This document shows positions 12,005-24,800 of a DNA stretch of 64,000 nucleotides, piece after piece. A program made the translations under genes and the position numbers. The stretch comes from Stenopsyche tienmushanensis (Eukaryota > Arthropoda > Insecta > Trichoptera > Stenopsychidae). Below the pieces are notes generated by a model. It made no database searches. It saw only the letters and a list, made by a program, of their open reading frames with translations, and was not told the DNA's origin. Each line of letters begins with the position of its first letter. Position 1 is the first letter of the stretch. The stretch lies in contig WACJ01000104.1 of assembly GCA_008973525.1 (NCBI GenBank), forward strand, positions 434,001 to 498,000. Direction: 5' to 3'.

Positions 12005-12722
12005 TGTTTGAACAATTTTTAAATAAATTCATATATGTATTTTTAAAACATTGCAAAAAGTCTATCTATGTGTTATTGCACGATGTTGCATTAACGTTGA
12101 TTTTATTTTTATAAAATGAAGTATAAATTGATTGCAAACTGTTCTTGGACATCTGAATCACGTTGGAATTTTCCACGATAAAGAAATTCCATAGTGGATT
12201 TGACAGTATTTAATTTGTTTGTGGGTATTATAATTATATAGTAAGTATTTATAAAATGCATGCAAGTTAAAATGCTGTTATAAATGTCAATCGATCAATA
12301 AACACAAAAAAAAATTATATAATGCTCAGAACGTTCAGTTTGATTCAGTACATATTTTACTTTATCCAATTTCCATGATAAGATATTGATTTTGTGCTAT
12401 TTGGGCTCGGCTAACTTTGATTGTGTGTGTTCATAGATTTTTTTCCGTCAGATAAGGTTTTCGTGGAGTCCACAACAATTTCGGCGAAACATAATTTGAA
12501 CTTATCGAGAAAAATAATGTTTTAAATTCTAATAGCCACGCGTTAGCGGATGTAGAATGGCATAAAGTAAAAAAAGAAAGTATTTCTAGATAATAAATAT
12601 CATTTTTAACAAATACAGTGCCATCCAAGTGTGACGCCTGGATATCAACACCGTAAAATGTGTACACATGATGTTTGAACCCAAAAAAAACTACATTACA
12701 ATACAATTTGATGTGCATTTTG
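12005..12722. other. Interior of inverted-repeat element, right part
   Basis: A 106-codon minus-strand frame (12431-12751) runs into the right arm but matches no family I know, has no clear start context, and may be chance. Confidence 0.35.
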
Positions 12723-12982
12723 GGCAAATGGAATAATTGAGCAATCAACATGGAGTATAATAAAAATACATATGAATCGATTTAAATCTTAATATTAATT
12801 ACATTTGTATTTATCGATCAAATTTCCATGGATAAATTCATGTCTTGTGACTGGTCATTTACTGGCAATTCACTGGTAAATGCTATATTTTGCAAATTCT
12901 TACTCCCAATGTGGACGAATTTTCTCCTACATATGGCGTCATCATTACAACGTATAGTTTATAGACGAGAGTGACGAATCTC
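12723..12982 (-). repeat. Right arm of the inverted repeat
   Basis: Reverse-complement partner of 10518-10785. The arms enclose about 1.9 kb, so a transcript across both would fold into a long hairpin. Confidence 0.85.
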
Positions 12983-13352
12983 GATGAAGATTTACTGAAA
13001 CAATAAAAATAAATGCTTTTAATAAACGTCCACAAAATGCTAAATTTTAATATTTGTGCGGACGTGTACATGTATTAAAATGCAACACTTTACATAATCA
13101 AGTGTTTATAGATCTTTTATTATTATCAAAATTAACCATACAAGAGCTTACATGAGCGAGATTATAATGGCGAGTTAAAATGGCCCTCAATCCTCGGATG
13201 GACATTTTAGCGTGATTAATTTTCATCGAATCGCTTATCAAGATTGCGATGACACGAGTTCTAGATATTTTCATATTTATGCCGTATTTGATTAAATCAA
13301 TCCATAAATATTTTTTTTACACCTGAAACCACGCCGTAATAAACCTGTAAAC

Positions 13353-13362
13353 CCATATATGG
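13353..13362 (+). promoter_or_regulatory. CArG box (serum response element core)
   Basis: CCATATATGG is a perfect CC(A/T)6GG box 49 bp upstream of the TATA box of the conventional actin. CArG boxes bind SRF and drive actin genes in animals; function here is inferred from sequence and position. Confidence 0.7.
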
Positions 13363-13410
13363 GCAAAAGTTTAGCGCAGAGGGCCAGAAGGGGGGGGATG
13401 AATGTTGTTT

Positions 13411-13500
13411 TATAAAATCGTTCCTATCGTGATAAATTGGTACTTCACAGTCAGGCTTCGCAGCTGTTGGTGAATCGATTTGTTCAGTCTATCGATATAG
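13411..13500 (+). promoter_or_regulatory. Core promoter and 5'UTR exon of actin gene 2
   Basis: TATAAA at 13411-13416 is followed about 30 bp later by TTCACAGTCAG, a reasonable start region near 13441-13450. The presumed non-coding exon ends just before GTAAGT at 13500. The matching acceptor is TTTCAG at 13786-13791 after a long pyrimidine run, giving a 292-bp 5'UTR intron. Confidence 0.65.
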
Positions 13501-13769
13501 TAAGTGCATCCATTTCGTTACATAATGTAATTATATAACATTAGAAGCCATTAACTTTAAATATACGATTTTATTATATTTTTAATTGGATATGTAAGAT
13601 GATTTAGTTAAATTGATTTTGTTTGTTTCAATTTCCAATTTTCATTTCAATTGATGTATTTATTAAATGTTTTTTTCAATTACTTATTTATTTTACTTTA
13701 CAATTACTATAATTTTCTTCGTAAATATAAATAAATTTATTCGTTGTTATAAAAGTCACATATATATAA

Positions 13770-15013
<1,244 letters not shown>

Positions 15014-15079
15014 ATTTTAAATTAACATTACATTTGAGTGTATTTATATATTTATATATTGAATAATTGTATAGAAGCT

Positions 15080-15085
15080 AATAAA
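15080..15085 (+). terminator. Poly(A) signal of actin gene 2
   Basis: AATAAA 67 bases past the stop codon in an AT-rich 3'UTR. Confidence 0.6.
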
Positions 15086-16297
15086 ATCGATACATTTGTA
15101 CAATAATTATTTTTTACTACTTTTGATGATGTCATTTGATCAATGTACATATTTGAATTATTAAAATACTATTTATTTATTTTGCTAGTCAAACTTTTCT
15201 CTCATTCAGTACTAACGTTCAAAGAGGGAGGGCAAATTAGATAACAAACTGATATACCGTCAAGTGTAAAACAAACAGTATTCCGATTATTACCTGCGTA
15301 AAAATATGCTCCGCACCAAGCAATAATGCTTTAACACAATAGCAATTTATAAAATTACACGCCCAGAATAAAAATATTCCATATAATTATACGAGTGCAC
15401 ATTAAAAAAGCAGATCATATACTTTAATCGAGCTTATTCAAGCACGTATGTCAGTAAACTAGACATCTGTAAATTATATATTATTTATTTAGGAATTTAA
15501 AAACAGTTTTCGTCATTGTATAAAAAAATTAAAATATACGTACAAAAAAAAAATACATAATAAAAAATTATATATATATTAGACGACATCTATGAATACT
15601 TTTCAATTCGGATAGATGTCATTAAAAAAAACGCTTGAATATTGAAAAGGAAGCTCAATAGAGTGCGCTAATGATTGCGTTTAATTTTTTTTGGTTGTGT
15701 ATACATTGTTTTAATTAAAATTAATAGCTGATAAAAAACAACAAAGTCGAATCTCGTTGTTATTGAATAAGCGGCGCCTTTTATCAAATCTTTTATCAGA
15801 AGCAAACTGAAAAGCAGATGCAGAGATTATCATTGCTGATTTAATATGTATTTATATACGTTAATCCGTACAAATATTGCACCTTTAGCTTCCATTTATC
15901 TGAGCGTGGATGCAAGATTTGGAATGCCATTTATCATTTTATTGCACAAAAACAATCCCAAATGAAGACGAAACACGTTTCGTGGTTTTATAATAAGCGT
16001 GCTTTAAAATCAATCGAATACATCAGATATGCGTAGAAATTTCATCGCGTTCAAGCCCTATTCAATCGAAGCAACGCACAAATACGGCATGTATTTTTTA
16101 AAATTTCCGATAATTAAAAGTCTTATTACGACACGATATGTTAATCATATTCAAATTTTATCACGTGTCTTTGATTGAATTTATGTAAACTTTAATTAAA
16201 TCATATGTTACTGATTATCATACAATGTAGATAGATATCTAGTAGAAAGATAAAAATGGTTAAATAAGAGTTTTGATTTAGTTTGAGACTGTTAACA
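15086..16297. other. Intergenic sequence between actins 2 and 3
   Basis: No coding sequence or repeat boundary recognised. Confidence 0.4.
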
Positions 16298-16303
16298 TAT
16301 ATA
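16298..16303 (+). promoter_or_regulatory. Possible TATA box of actin gene 3
   Basis: TATATA lies 97 bp upstream of the start codon. This would allow a short unspliced leader, unlike the spliced leader of the conventional actin. Weak evidence in AT-rich DNA. Confidence 0.3.
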
Positions 16304-16394
16304 GCGTGTTGGTTCGAGATTGTATTTTTTAAGTGTGAAAAATCATTGTGCACGATTTACATAATATAATTAATTTTTTGTAAAATATATTGCC

Positions 16395-17648
16395 ATGACG
16401 TCGCTAACGAAAGATCAAAAAACGCCGTTGAAGGCGTTGGTAATAGATAACGGATCCGGCATGTGTAAAGCCGGGTTTTCGGGCGAAGAAGAACCTCGTT
16501 GCGTTTTCTCTTCGATTATCGGAAGACCGCGCAAAGAATTGAACACCACGAGCAGATTGACTCGGATCGACGGAAACGAATTCTACATCGGAAACGAGGC
16601 TCAGACTAGAAGAGGTATGCTTTCCATGCGATATCCGATTAAGCACGGCGTCATTCAAAATTGGGACGATATGGAGACGATGTGGCATCATACGTTTTAT
16701 AACGAGCTCCGAGTGACACCCGAGGAACATCCGGTTTTGCTCACGGAGTGTCCGTTTAATCCTAAAAAAAACAGGTTTGTTAATAAATTTAATGATTTAT
16801 AATAGCGAGCTTTTATTTCATTATAACATGACGTAAATAAATACTTTTGCTTTGATAGGGAAAGGATTACGGAGATCATGTTTGAAAAGTTTGGTACTCC
16901 CGCCATGTATATTGCGGTTCAAGCTCAACTTGCCATGCTTGCATCCGGCCGTACGACCGGTATAGTCGTTGATTGCGGAGATGGCGTAACACACTGTGTA
17001 CCTATTTACGATGGATACGTTGTCCCGGCGGCTACCAGCTGGCAATATTTAGGAGGCCGAGATCTGACGGAACATCTCGTAGATCTGTTGACTGAAAGCG
17101 GATACAGACTTACAAATTCGGCAGAGAGAGAAATCGTGCGCGAAATCAAAGAAAAACTATGTTACGTGGCGTTGGATTACGAACAAGAAATGAAAAAAGC
17201 GAGCTTCGATAGATCGTCAGAAAAAAGTTACGAGCTCCCCGATGGGCGGGTTGTAAAATTAGGCAATCAATCGTTCCGTTGTCCGGAAGCGCTATTTAAG
17301 CCCATCGCCTTTGGCTTGGAAGAAACGTGTAGTATTCAAGAGACGACCAACCGAGCCATCAAAAATTGTGATATGGACATTCGTAAGGATATGTACGCTA
17401 ATGTTTTGTTATCCGGCGGTACGACAATGTGTCCCGGTTTTGCCGAGCGTTTGAAGAAAGAATTAGAAAATCTTACTAAAAAGACCGTTCACAACGAAGT
17501 CAACGTTGTGGCTCCAAAGCAGAGAAATATCTCCGTTTGGCTCGGCGGCTCGATTTTAGCATCACTTTCTAGCTTCGAAGAGAAGTGGATCACGGAAAAA
17601 GAATATAAAGAAATCGGTTCTAGAATTGTTCAAATGAAATGCTTTTAA
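16395..17648 (+). CDS. Divergent actin with N-terminal extension and altered D-loop
   Basis: Exons 16395-16774 and 16859-17648 with an 84-bp intron at the same Arg codon as its neighbours; product 389 residues. The N-terminus [14 protein letters not shown] is longer and lacks the acidic actin start. Phosphate loops DNGSG and DCGDG, the Gln148 and His172 counterparts of Gln137 and His161, the His73 counterpart (YPIKHG), [14 protein letters not shown] and the end IVQMKCF are all kept, so ATP binding and hydrolysis look intact. The subdomain-2 D-loop, normally [16 protein letters not shown], is replaced by a longer, unrelated stretch ([20 protein letters not shown]), and subdomain 4 near [14 protein letters not shown] is expanded. 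The D-loop makes longitudinal filament contacts, so polymer behaviour should differ. Probably a tissue-restricted paralogue (inference). Confidence 0.93.
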
Positions 17649-17781
17649 AATTCAATTTTTATCATCATAAACAGTTCATGCACCCTTATAAGACTGTTGT
17701 CACATTAAACGTCTCACTCTTATTTACTCAAAATATGTGTTATTTTATTATAAAGGTCATCCAAATACTTACTCTACTTTA

Positions 17782-17868
17782 CATTAGAAGTAAGAATTTG
17801 CAAAATATTTTTAAATAGCATTTGCCAGTAAATTGCCAGTGACAAGACATGAATTTATCCATGGAAAT
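17782..17868 (+). repeat. Third, short copy of the 10518 repeat family
   Basis: AGTAAGAATTTGCAAAATAT through GCATTTGCCAGTAAATTGCC to ATTTATCCATGGAAAT repeats the core of the inverted-repeat arms, with a short insertion and the loss of an internal duplicated GCCAGTAAATGACCAGT motif. Confidence 0.7.
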
Positions 17869-18732
17869 CCATCCATTAGAATGTGCCATTAGACACATCA
17901 ATACGATTCAATGTGTGGCCATAAAGTCACTCAACATTGATTGGTATCACACATTAACATTAAATAGAACCATCGCCATCTTCACTATCTCTATGTAGTT
18001 TCATTGCTACAACAAAATTTTGCTTAAAAACAATGGATTTCTTATTTGTAGTTCAATAACTAGCGGAATTACGACCATGTGATGACTTAGATGACACTAA
18101 AACAGCATACATATTGATCAGACGTATGTGATTGTTACAATTTTTTTCGGGGATTTTATATAATGGCTTCACTTTTGGCCTCCCATTCGACAAAAAAAAG
18201 CCTTAGAATACTTTTTATTGAAATCCTATATTCAATACAGTGATATGGTCGTAAATATTTAAATTGGGTTAGTTACAGTGTAAAACTTGAGCAAAATGTT
18301 AATGCATGAATAATATAGATTTTCAATAAGTAAAAAAAGATTATCAAATTTTATTTGATTGTTACATTTCTCGGATTTAAACAATAAAGACATGAAGTAC
18401 ATTTATGATCTTTTATATACATTAATTAAATTCAAACAAGCTGCCGCAAGCGAATGAATAGTATAATTTGGTAACTTCAAAATTAATGCTAAACTTAATA
18501 TACGTATGCTTAAATAATCGCTAATCAATACGTTAAAACACCCAAACGGTTTGCAATTTGAAAAATCTAAGCGTATGGTCTAAATTTTGTAAACATTTGC
18601 TTAATAAGTATTTGAACTTGTAATAAAATTAGACCTTATGTATCAATCCCTTGTTACAATTTAAGACTTTTATAATTAATTGGTTTAGTGCCCTTTTTTT
18701 TTTTAAACAGTTTTGTGAATCTACTATGAGAA

Positions 18733-18896
18733 TACAGTCAACCCTTCTATAGCGTCATAATAAGGACAGATTAAGCACTCACATAAAATTTGTATGCGTT
18801 TAGTTTGTTAACAAGTGACTAATAAGTATAAGGAGACCAGTTGCTTACGTTAAAGACACAGCAAACGAAGTGGACGTTATAAGAGGGTTGACCGTA
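18733..18896. mobile_element. pogo/Tigger-like MITE, copy 1
   Basis: A 160-bp element (18735-18894) between TA dinucleotides. Left tip CAGTCAACCCTTCTATAGCG; right tip, reverse-complemented, CGGTCAACCCTCTTATAACG. The CAGTCAACCC tip and TA target are typical of pogo/Tigger-type non-autonomous elements. Confidence 0.75.
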
Positions 18897-20399
18897 TTTG
18901 TTGCTGAATTTACAGAAATACTCAAATAACACAGGATATTGAATTCTACAATGGTTTGTATATAGTTGATTTTAGCAGATTGGTATTCAGGCACTTTAAA
19001 TTGACACATCAATGTCCGATATATAACATTATTATAAACATGAATATTCCAACGGGCAAATAGAAAATTTTGTCATGAGAAATGCACACAGATTAATTTA
19101 ATAAACGTAGAATAGTACGAGAATAAAAAAGGTGCTGCTAAGTATTTATAAACCTCTATATTTAAAAATTATTCTCTACGACAAGTGCAATTATTTAAAA
19201 ATGCGACCTATTTAAGACTTAGAACATTTATATTCATATAAAATTTTAAACATCTTCATAAAAAATCAGAATAACATTAAAAATGATTTGTACTTCTTTC
19301 GTGTTACATCTAAAAAAAATAAAATACAAAAAAATAAAAAAAACAACGACACATTTAAATATGTATTCAACTGTAAAACTGAGCTTTATGAACGATTGTA
19401 CTGATCTTACGCTAATAGTGCATTTTGTAAAACATTTTAAAATCAAATCATTCAATGAAATATCAATATGTTTGCGTGTATCTTGTATTTGTTAGTATTA
19501 AGCAAATATTTCCATTCGATCAATGTTCTATTATCTAATCTGTTAAAATGTATTGTTCTTTGTCAATAAAATGTCTTTGTCAATGAACATTTGGCTTTTC
19601 GTCAACAAGTAATGAGATTTATTAATGATTCCTATCAAATGCTGGAAAATACGCTGGACTCATCGTGAATTTATAAAAAATGCTTTAAATAACGACGATT
19701 TATTGAAAATAAGTTGAATATTAGATCATCGGTTCGAAAATATCATTTTATCATAGTTATTTTTTGAGCGTCGGATCATCCCGGAGTAGTGTTCAGTCGC
19801 ATATACTCAAAAAAAAATAGGAATGACTATTAAACAGGAGGATTGAGGCGATGCGCGTGGCAAGTGTATGTCGTGATTTAATCGATAAATTTAACATTTG
19901 TTTTGGCTTTAAAATAGTCGGATAAAAAAACCAATCCTTTTTTGACCGTATGGTGGGATTCCAAAGGTATAAATAACCTTCCATAAAACCAAACCATAAC
20001 AGGCGAAATTTATTATTGTATCCGCTGAAGGAGTGTTTTGATTTAAAAAACGACATTTTCGATCGGACGATTAAATTTGACCAGCGTCGATGGATTTATT
20101 TTTCATTTTCGAAAGAACTCATGAAATACCTGATCATTGCAAATGCAAATCTGACTGTTGAATATTAATTATATTTAAGTGTGTAAAAATTAAACAAGAT
20201 CTTTTCGTTTTAATTATTAAAGTGAGCTTTTAATATGAGCCTAAAATCTTATTTTCGTAATTTAATTTACGCGCTTAAAAATATCACACATTTTCGATAT
20301 ACCAGAACGATAAAATTAATTTTGTAGAGCATAAAATGGTTGTTTTTAAAATGCAAATTTTATATCAAAAAGATAACGAGGGCGTTAAATGATTGGACG

Positions 20400-20560
20400 A
20401 CGTGACTATTGACGTGCACACGCAGTGAATACGCCTGGATCACAAATTGCTTATTTATAAAGGTACTGAGCAGGGAGGAGGAGGTTCAGGAACATGCGTA
20501 CATGTCGAATGTGTTCCGAGTCTGTAGTCTGTGAGACTAATGATTAGTTTAATATTACCC
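20400..20560 (-). repeat. Hairpin-bearing dispersed repeat, copy 2
   Basis: Reverse complement starts CTAATCATTAGTCTCACAGA, followed by CATTCGACATGTACGCATG, ATAAATAAGCAATTTGTG and GTATTCACTGCGTGTGCACG, collinear with 9361-9510. Confidence 0.65.
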
Positions 20561-21575
20561 AATCTGATAATCGACACAATATTCAGGCATTTCACAATCG
20601 AACCATGTTTATTAATGTACTTAATTATTTGGAAACATTAAAACAACCAAAAAAGACGCAAATAATGCAATCTTGAGATTACTTGGGTAAATTAAATTAT
20701 TTTCTTATTTATGTAGAACGTCTCTATTGAATGCTAACGAGTGATGACGAAATAAGTTATAATAAATACTGATTAATCGAATTGACATATGTATTTTATT
20801 AGTACCTTATAATGTAAGAGTTTCACCAAAAGTGCGATAACTACCTAAAATAAAATCGAAGCACTACAAATAGAAATTTTCATATTTAAATCAGTCCGTT
20901 TCTATTTAGAACTATGAAATTTAATTTTAAAATTTAAAGTACATTCGACGCGTGTATAAATGTGAAACAAATTTTAGCAAATTGTAGCAAATCAGTTGCT
21001 ATTTGAGGAACCACAGAGCAAGAATAATTTAGTGATTATTGTAAACGATTTTTACTTGTATATTTTCACAAAAATATTATTTACCAAAAGGCACGATTTT
21101 GATTTACGACTAATAACAAATCCTTACTCGTATTCAAAGACTTAAGTATACAAAGACTAATGTTTTTCAACACTACAACAATCCTTAAAAATGCGTGCAA
21201 AAGGCACTTATTATGTAAAATTACACATCTTAAAATTTAGTGTTAATAAATAATACACATACATATTCTATAAAAATTAACATAATTAATAAGCTTAGCA
21301 GGATTTTCATAGTGATGACGCCAAACAGCACGACCATTCATTCAATAAAATCTCAAAATTAGAAAAAAAAATACTACGTAGATTCCACTTTAAAAAATAT
21401 ACATTTTGTTTATAAATATTACATTTTTTACATTATAAATTTATAAATACGTGTCCCGCGATAACAGCGCACAAATAGATAAATCACATATTTATATAAA
21501 CTATATGCAATAAAGTTTCATAAATATATTTACATTCCGCAAGACTTAAATGCTTTTTTAGCCTTTCCACCGCCA

Positions 21576-21830
21576 CTATCTTTCCGGTATGTTTCCGTTT
21601 GATATGTCACCGACCGGAGTTCCGTGAACTCTGAACCGATACACGCACGTGTGATGGGGATGCCCGTGGTTACTCTCTATCCGTAGCTCCAAAATTTCAA
21701 AGCCCTCCGGAGCCTCCGGCGGGATTTTCACATTGCTGTCCACCGCAAAGTATTGGATGGCCGACGAATCGTTGCGGTACTCAAACTTGCCGAAAACAAC
21801 CGGTTCGTGATCCATTTCATCCTGCAACCC
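21576..21830 (-). CDS. koi: SUN gene exon 12 (C-terminal end of SUN domain)
   Basis: Acceptor TTATAG at 21836-21831 (phase 0); stop TAG at 21578-21576. Encodes residues 812-895, including ELRIESNHGHPHHTCVYRF, the conserved last strand of SUN domains, and a short 14-residue tail. Confidence 0.93.
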   Translation of the reverse strand, partial: GLQDEMDHEPVVFGKFEYRNDSSAIQYFAVDSNVKIPPEAPEGFEILELRIESNHGHPHHTCVYRFRVHGTPVGDISNGNIPER

Positions 21831-24800
21831 CTATAAATCGACATATTAACATTAGTAACGAGCGACAAAAAAATATATATGCACATTATTTGTATTGTTA
21901 CCAAAACTGTAAAATTTTTGGGAGCCGAATCTATTCTTCCAGTCGGAGATAATTGAATCGGCGTATGTTCCAATGTAAATCCAGTCACGTATATCCTCGT
22001 GTGAAGCTTGATAACTAGAATGAGATAAATATACAACATCATTAGAGATCCGTGTTTTTAGTATTTATTTGTTTCAATTTCGAATAAAAAAGTAGTACAA
22101 TTAAGAAATAGCAATATGTAAAAAGTGGAAAAATATTAATTTTAAAATTAAAATAACTTATAATTTAAATAATAATTTTTCCCTCAGATGACCTGGAAGC
22201 TCGACTTCATTTAGATTATATTAGAAAAGTGTTTTACAGGCACTTTAAAATAATAATACAGTCAACCCTCCTATAGTGTCCATTTTGTTTATGGCGTTTT
22301 TTACGTAAGCAACGGGTAAAATACACCCCCTCGCGCGTGTTAGTCACTTGTTACCAATTAAACATGTACTAATTTTATATAGATGCCTAACATTCTATAG
22401 CGTGGTCGCTATATTCTTCAAAATTGTTGATCCACAACACGTGTTCCAGCAATGGACTGCATTTGAAAAATATCGATTTTAGAACTCTTCTCATATATGG
22501 AGGATGATGAATCCAGAAAAATAATCAAATTTAAAAGACGTCTATCTCCGAATTTCATCATGCTTTGGAAGTAAATATTTATGTGAATCTTCATTTTCTC
22601 ATACGAATTATATAAAATCCAAACTTCGGACTCCTTCGGACAGATAGTCGCCTCGATGCGCTTTGCAGCAAGTGCTTATCAACCAGATTATCTGCAGATT
22701 GCCAACGACACACAATATCAAATATCTCATTAAATTTAACATTTGAATTATTGTCTTTGAATCAAGATAAAAGTACATAAATTCTTTGCTATTTTTTTTC
22801 CCTCAAAAATAAAATATGTTAAAAAAATACTAAATTTTAATTACTAATAATATTTCGCATTTATAATAAACACCTAAAATAAATTTCCTATAAGTACCAT
22901 ATTAGAAGTCGATCCCGAGACAATTTTAAGTCGAAAAGTAGCTCCCAAGACAAAAAAGGTTGGAAGCTCCTGCCTTATACCATCCAATCTACAATCGCAG
23001 GTGGTGCAAATAATAACAGGGAATCCGAAATATTAAAATTTTATTGAATTACCTAAATATCCAGGAAATCCTTGGAATGCCCAGCATTCTCCGGGCGAAG
23101 TTCCAGGCATAAGAACTGTTCTCGGCGAATTTGATGGATACCATACCGGAATTCCAAGCACCGTATAAACAGCTGTTCTCGGTTGATATGATTCACTGCA
23201 TCGGGTTGATATAACTTGACCGCCTATTATCAAAGCAAAATCCAAAATTATTGGCGCATTTATATTTAATTAGAGTTTTATTAGATATTCCCATAAGTTT
23301 GATGTATCATCATAAAAAAATGACTCTCTTTTCCTTCTAATGACTGAATTGATGAAGAATAATTAAATAGTAAAACTACGAGGGCAGTCCTAGAAGTAGG
23401 CAACCTGACGTATAGCCGTAATACGCCCCATTCATAAGAAGGGGAATAGGCTTCTGTGCTCCGACTACAGCGGCGTATCCATTCTGAATATTGCGTACAA
23501 ATTATTTGCAAGAGCTCTGATCGGACGGCCGTTTCCTATCGTGGAGAGACTCCTCGGAGAGTATCAATGCGGTTTCAGATCGGGCAGATCCACTGTGGAC
23601 TAATTACTGTGGACAATGTGGGAATACGATTTCCACCACATATTTATAAATTTATGCAAGGCATACGACGGCATCAACCGGGAAAAATTTTGGAGGATCA
23701 TGTTGGAGATGGGAATCCCGAGTAAAGTAAACCCGATGTACGTGTCCAGATCTGTTTGTATAGTACGCTCTAACGTTGTCGGAGCCTTTCGAGGTGACGA
23801 CGGAAATCACACAAGGGGATGCCCTCTCCCATTACTTTTAAATATTGCATTGGAGGCAATTATGAGGGAGGCTGGCAGATCGGAACACGCAGATCCACGG
23901 AAGGATGATGCAATGCATCTAGTGTTTGCTGGCAACATCGACGTCGTGGCCAAATTGAGACCGGATAGATAAATAGGTGCTATCATGGTCTGAAAAACAT
24001 ATTAGGGATGAAATCACTATCGGCGAGAACAGAGATTAAAATTTATAAAACATTAATAAGGCCGGTAGTGATTTACGAAGTTGAAACATGGACTATGACC
24101 ATCCACGATGTGATATGCTTAGAGTCATGAGGTCAAATATGAGGCCATACAGTCATGGACATGTATGGCACGGATGAGCTTCGTCCGAATGCGCTGTCTC
24201 CACTGCGTTTGCACACGATGAAACAAAAACAGCATCGTGAGGATGTTTCACAGGGATAAAGTCGAGTTTTTGTGTCAATTCATAATCATGGATGAATCAC
24301 AGGTTCATCGCTTCGCATTTGAGACAAAGAAACCATCAAAACAATGGACTGAAAAGGGAGAATCGGATCCGTCCGCATGTCAGTTTTTTACAAGTACTTC
24401 TTGGACTTCCCTCGTAATAACGTATTAACATTTATAAATAATATTTACCTGCCGATTCCAATGCATAATCAACTTTACCGGTTTTGTCTGCATCATAAAG
24501 AGTTATTGCGTCTCTAACAATCTTCTCGACAATTTCATTGCAATTACAAGTCGCTTCTCCGTGGTTTACTAATCCCGTGTTAGAATTCGCTAAGATAATA
24601 TTTTCTTGTGTGGCCAAACTATCTTTTACGATATTGGGAATTTCTCTATTTAATTTGTTGGATATGAACTGAATAGCATCGGCGACTCTCACATCCATAT
24701 CGTGCTTACTGACGGCTTCCTGTTTGACCCAATCTTTCACATCGTCGAATATTTTAGTCATTTTAGTATTACTAGTCTCCAAATCGTCATTTATGAGATT

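Larger units (their letters stand above)
17649..21575. other. Intergenic region between actins and the SUN gene
   Basis: No host coding sequence. It contains a fragment of the 10518 repeat family (17782-17868), a pogo-like MITE (18735-18894) and an inverted copy of the hairpin repeat (20400-20560). The SUN gene's 3'UTR must lie just below 21576, but no clear reverse-strand AATAAA was found. Confidence 0.45.

Noticed and set aside
12431..12751. 106-codon minus-strand frame between the inverted-repeat arms
   Set aside because: No recognisable motif, AT-rich composition and overlap with a repeat arm; likely chance.
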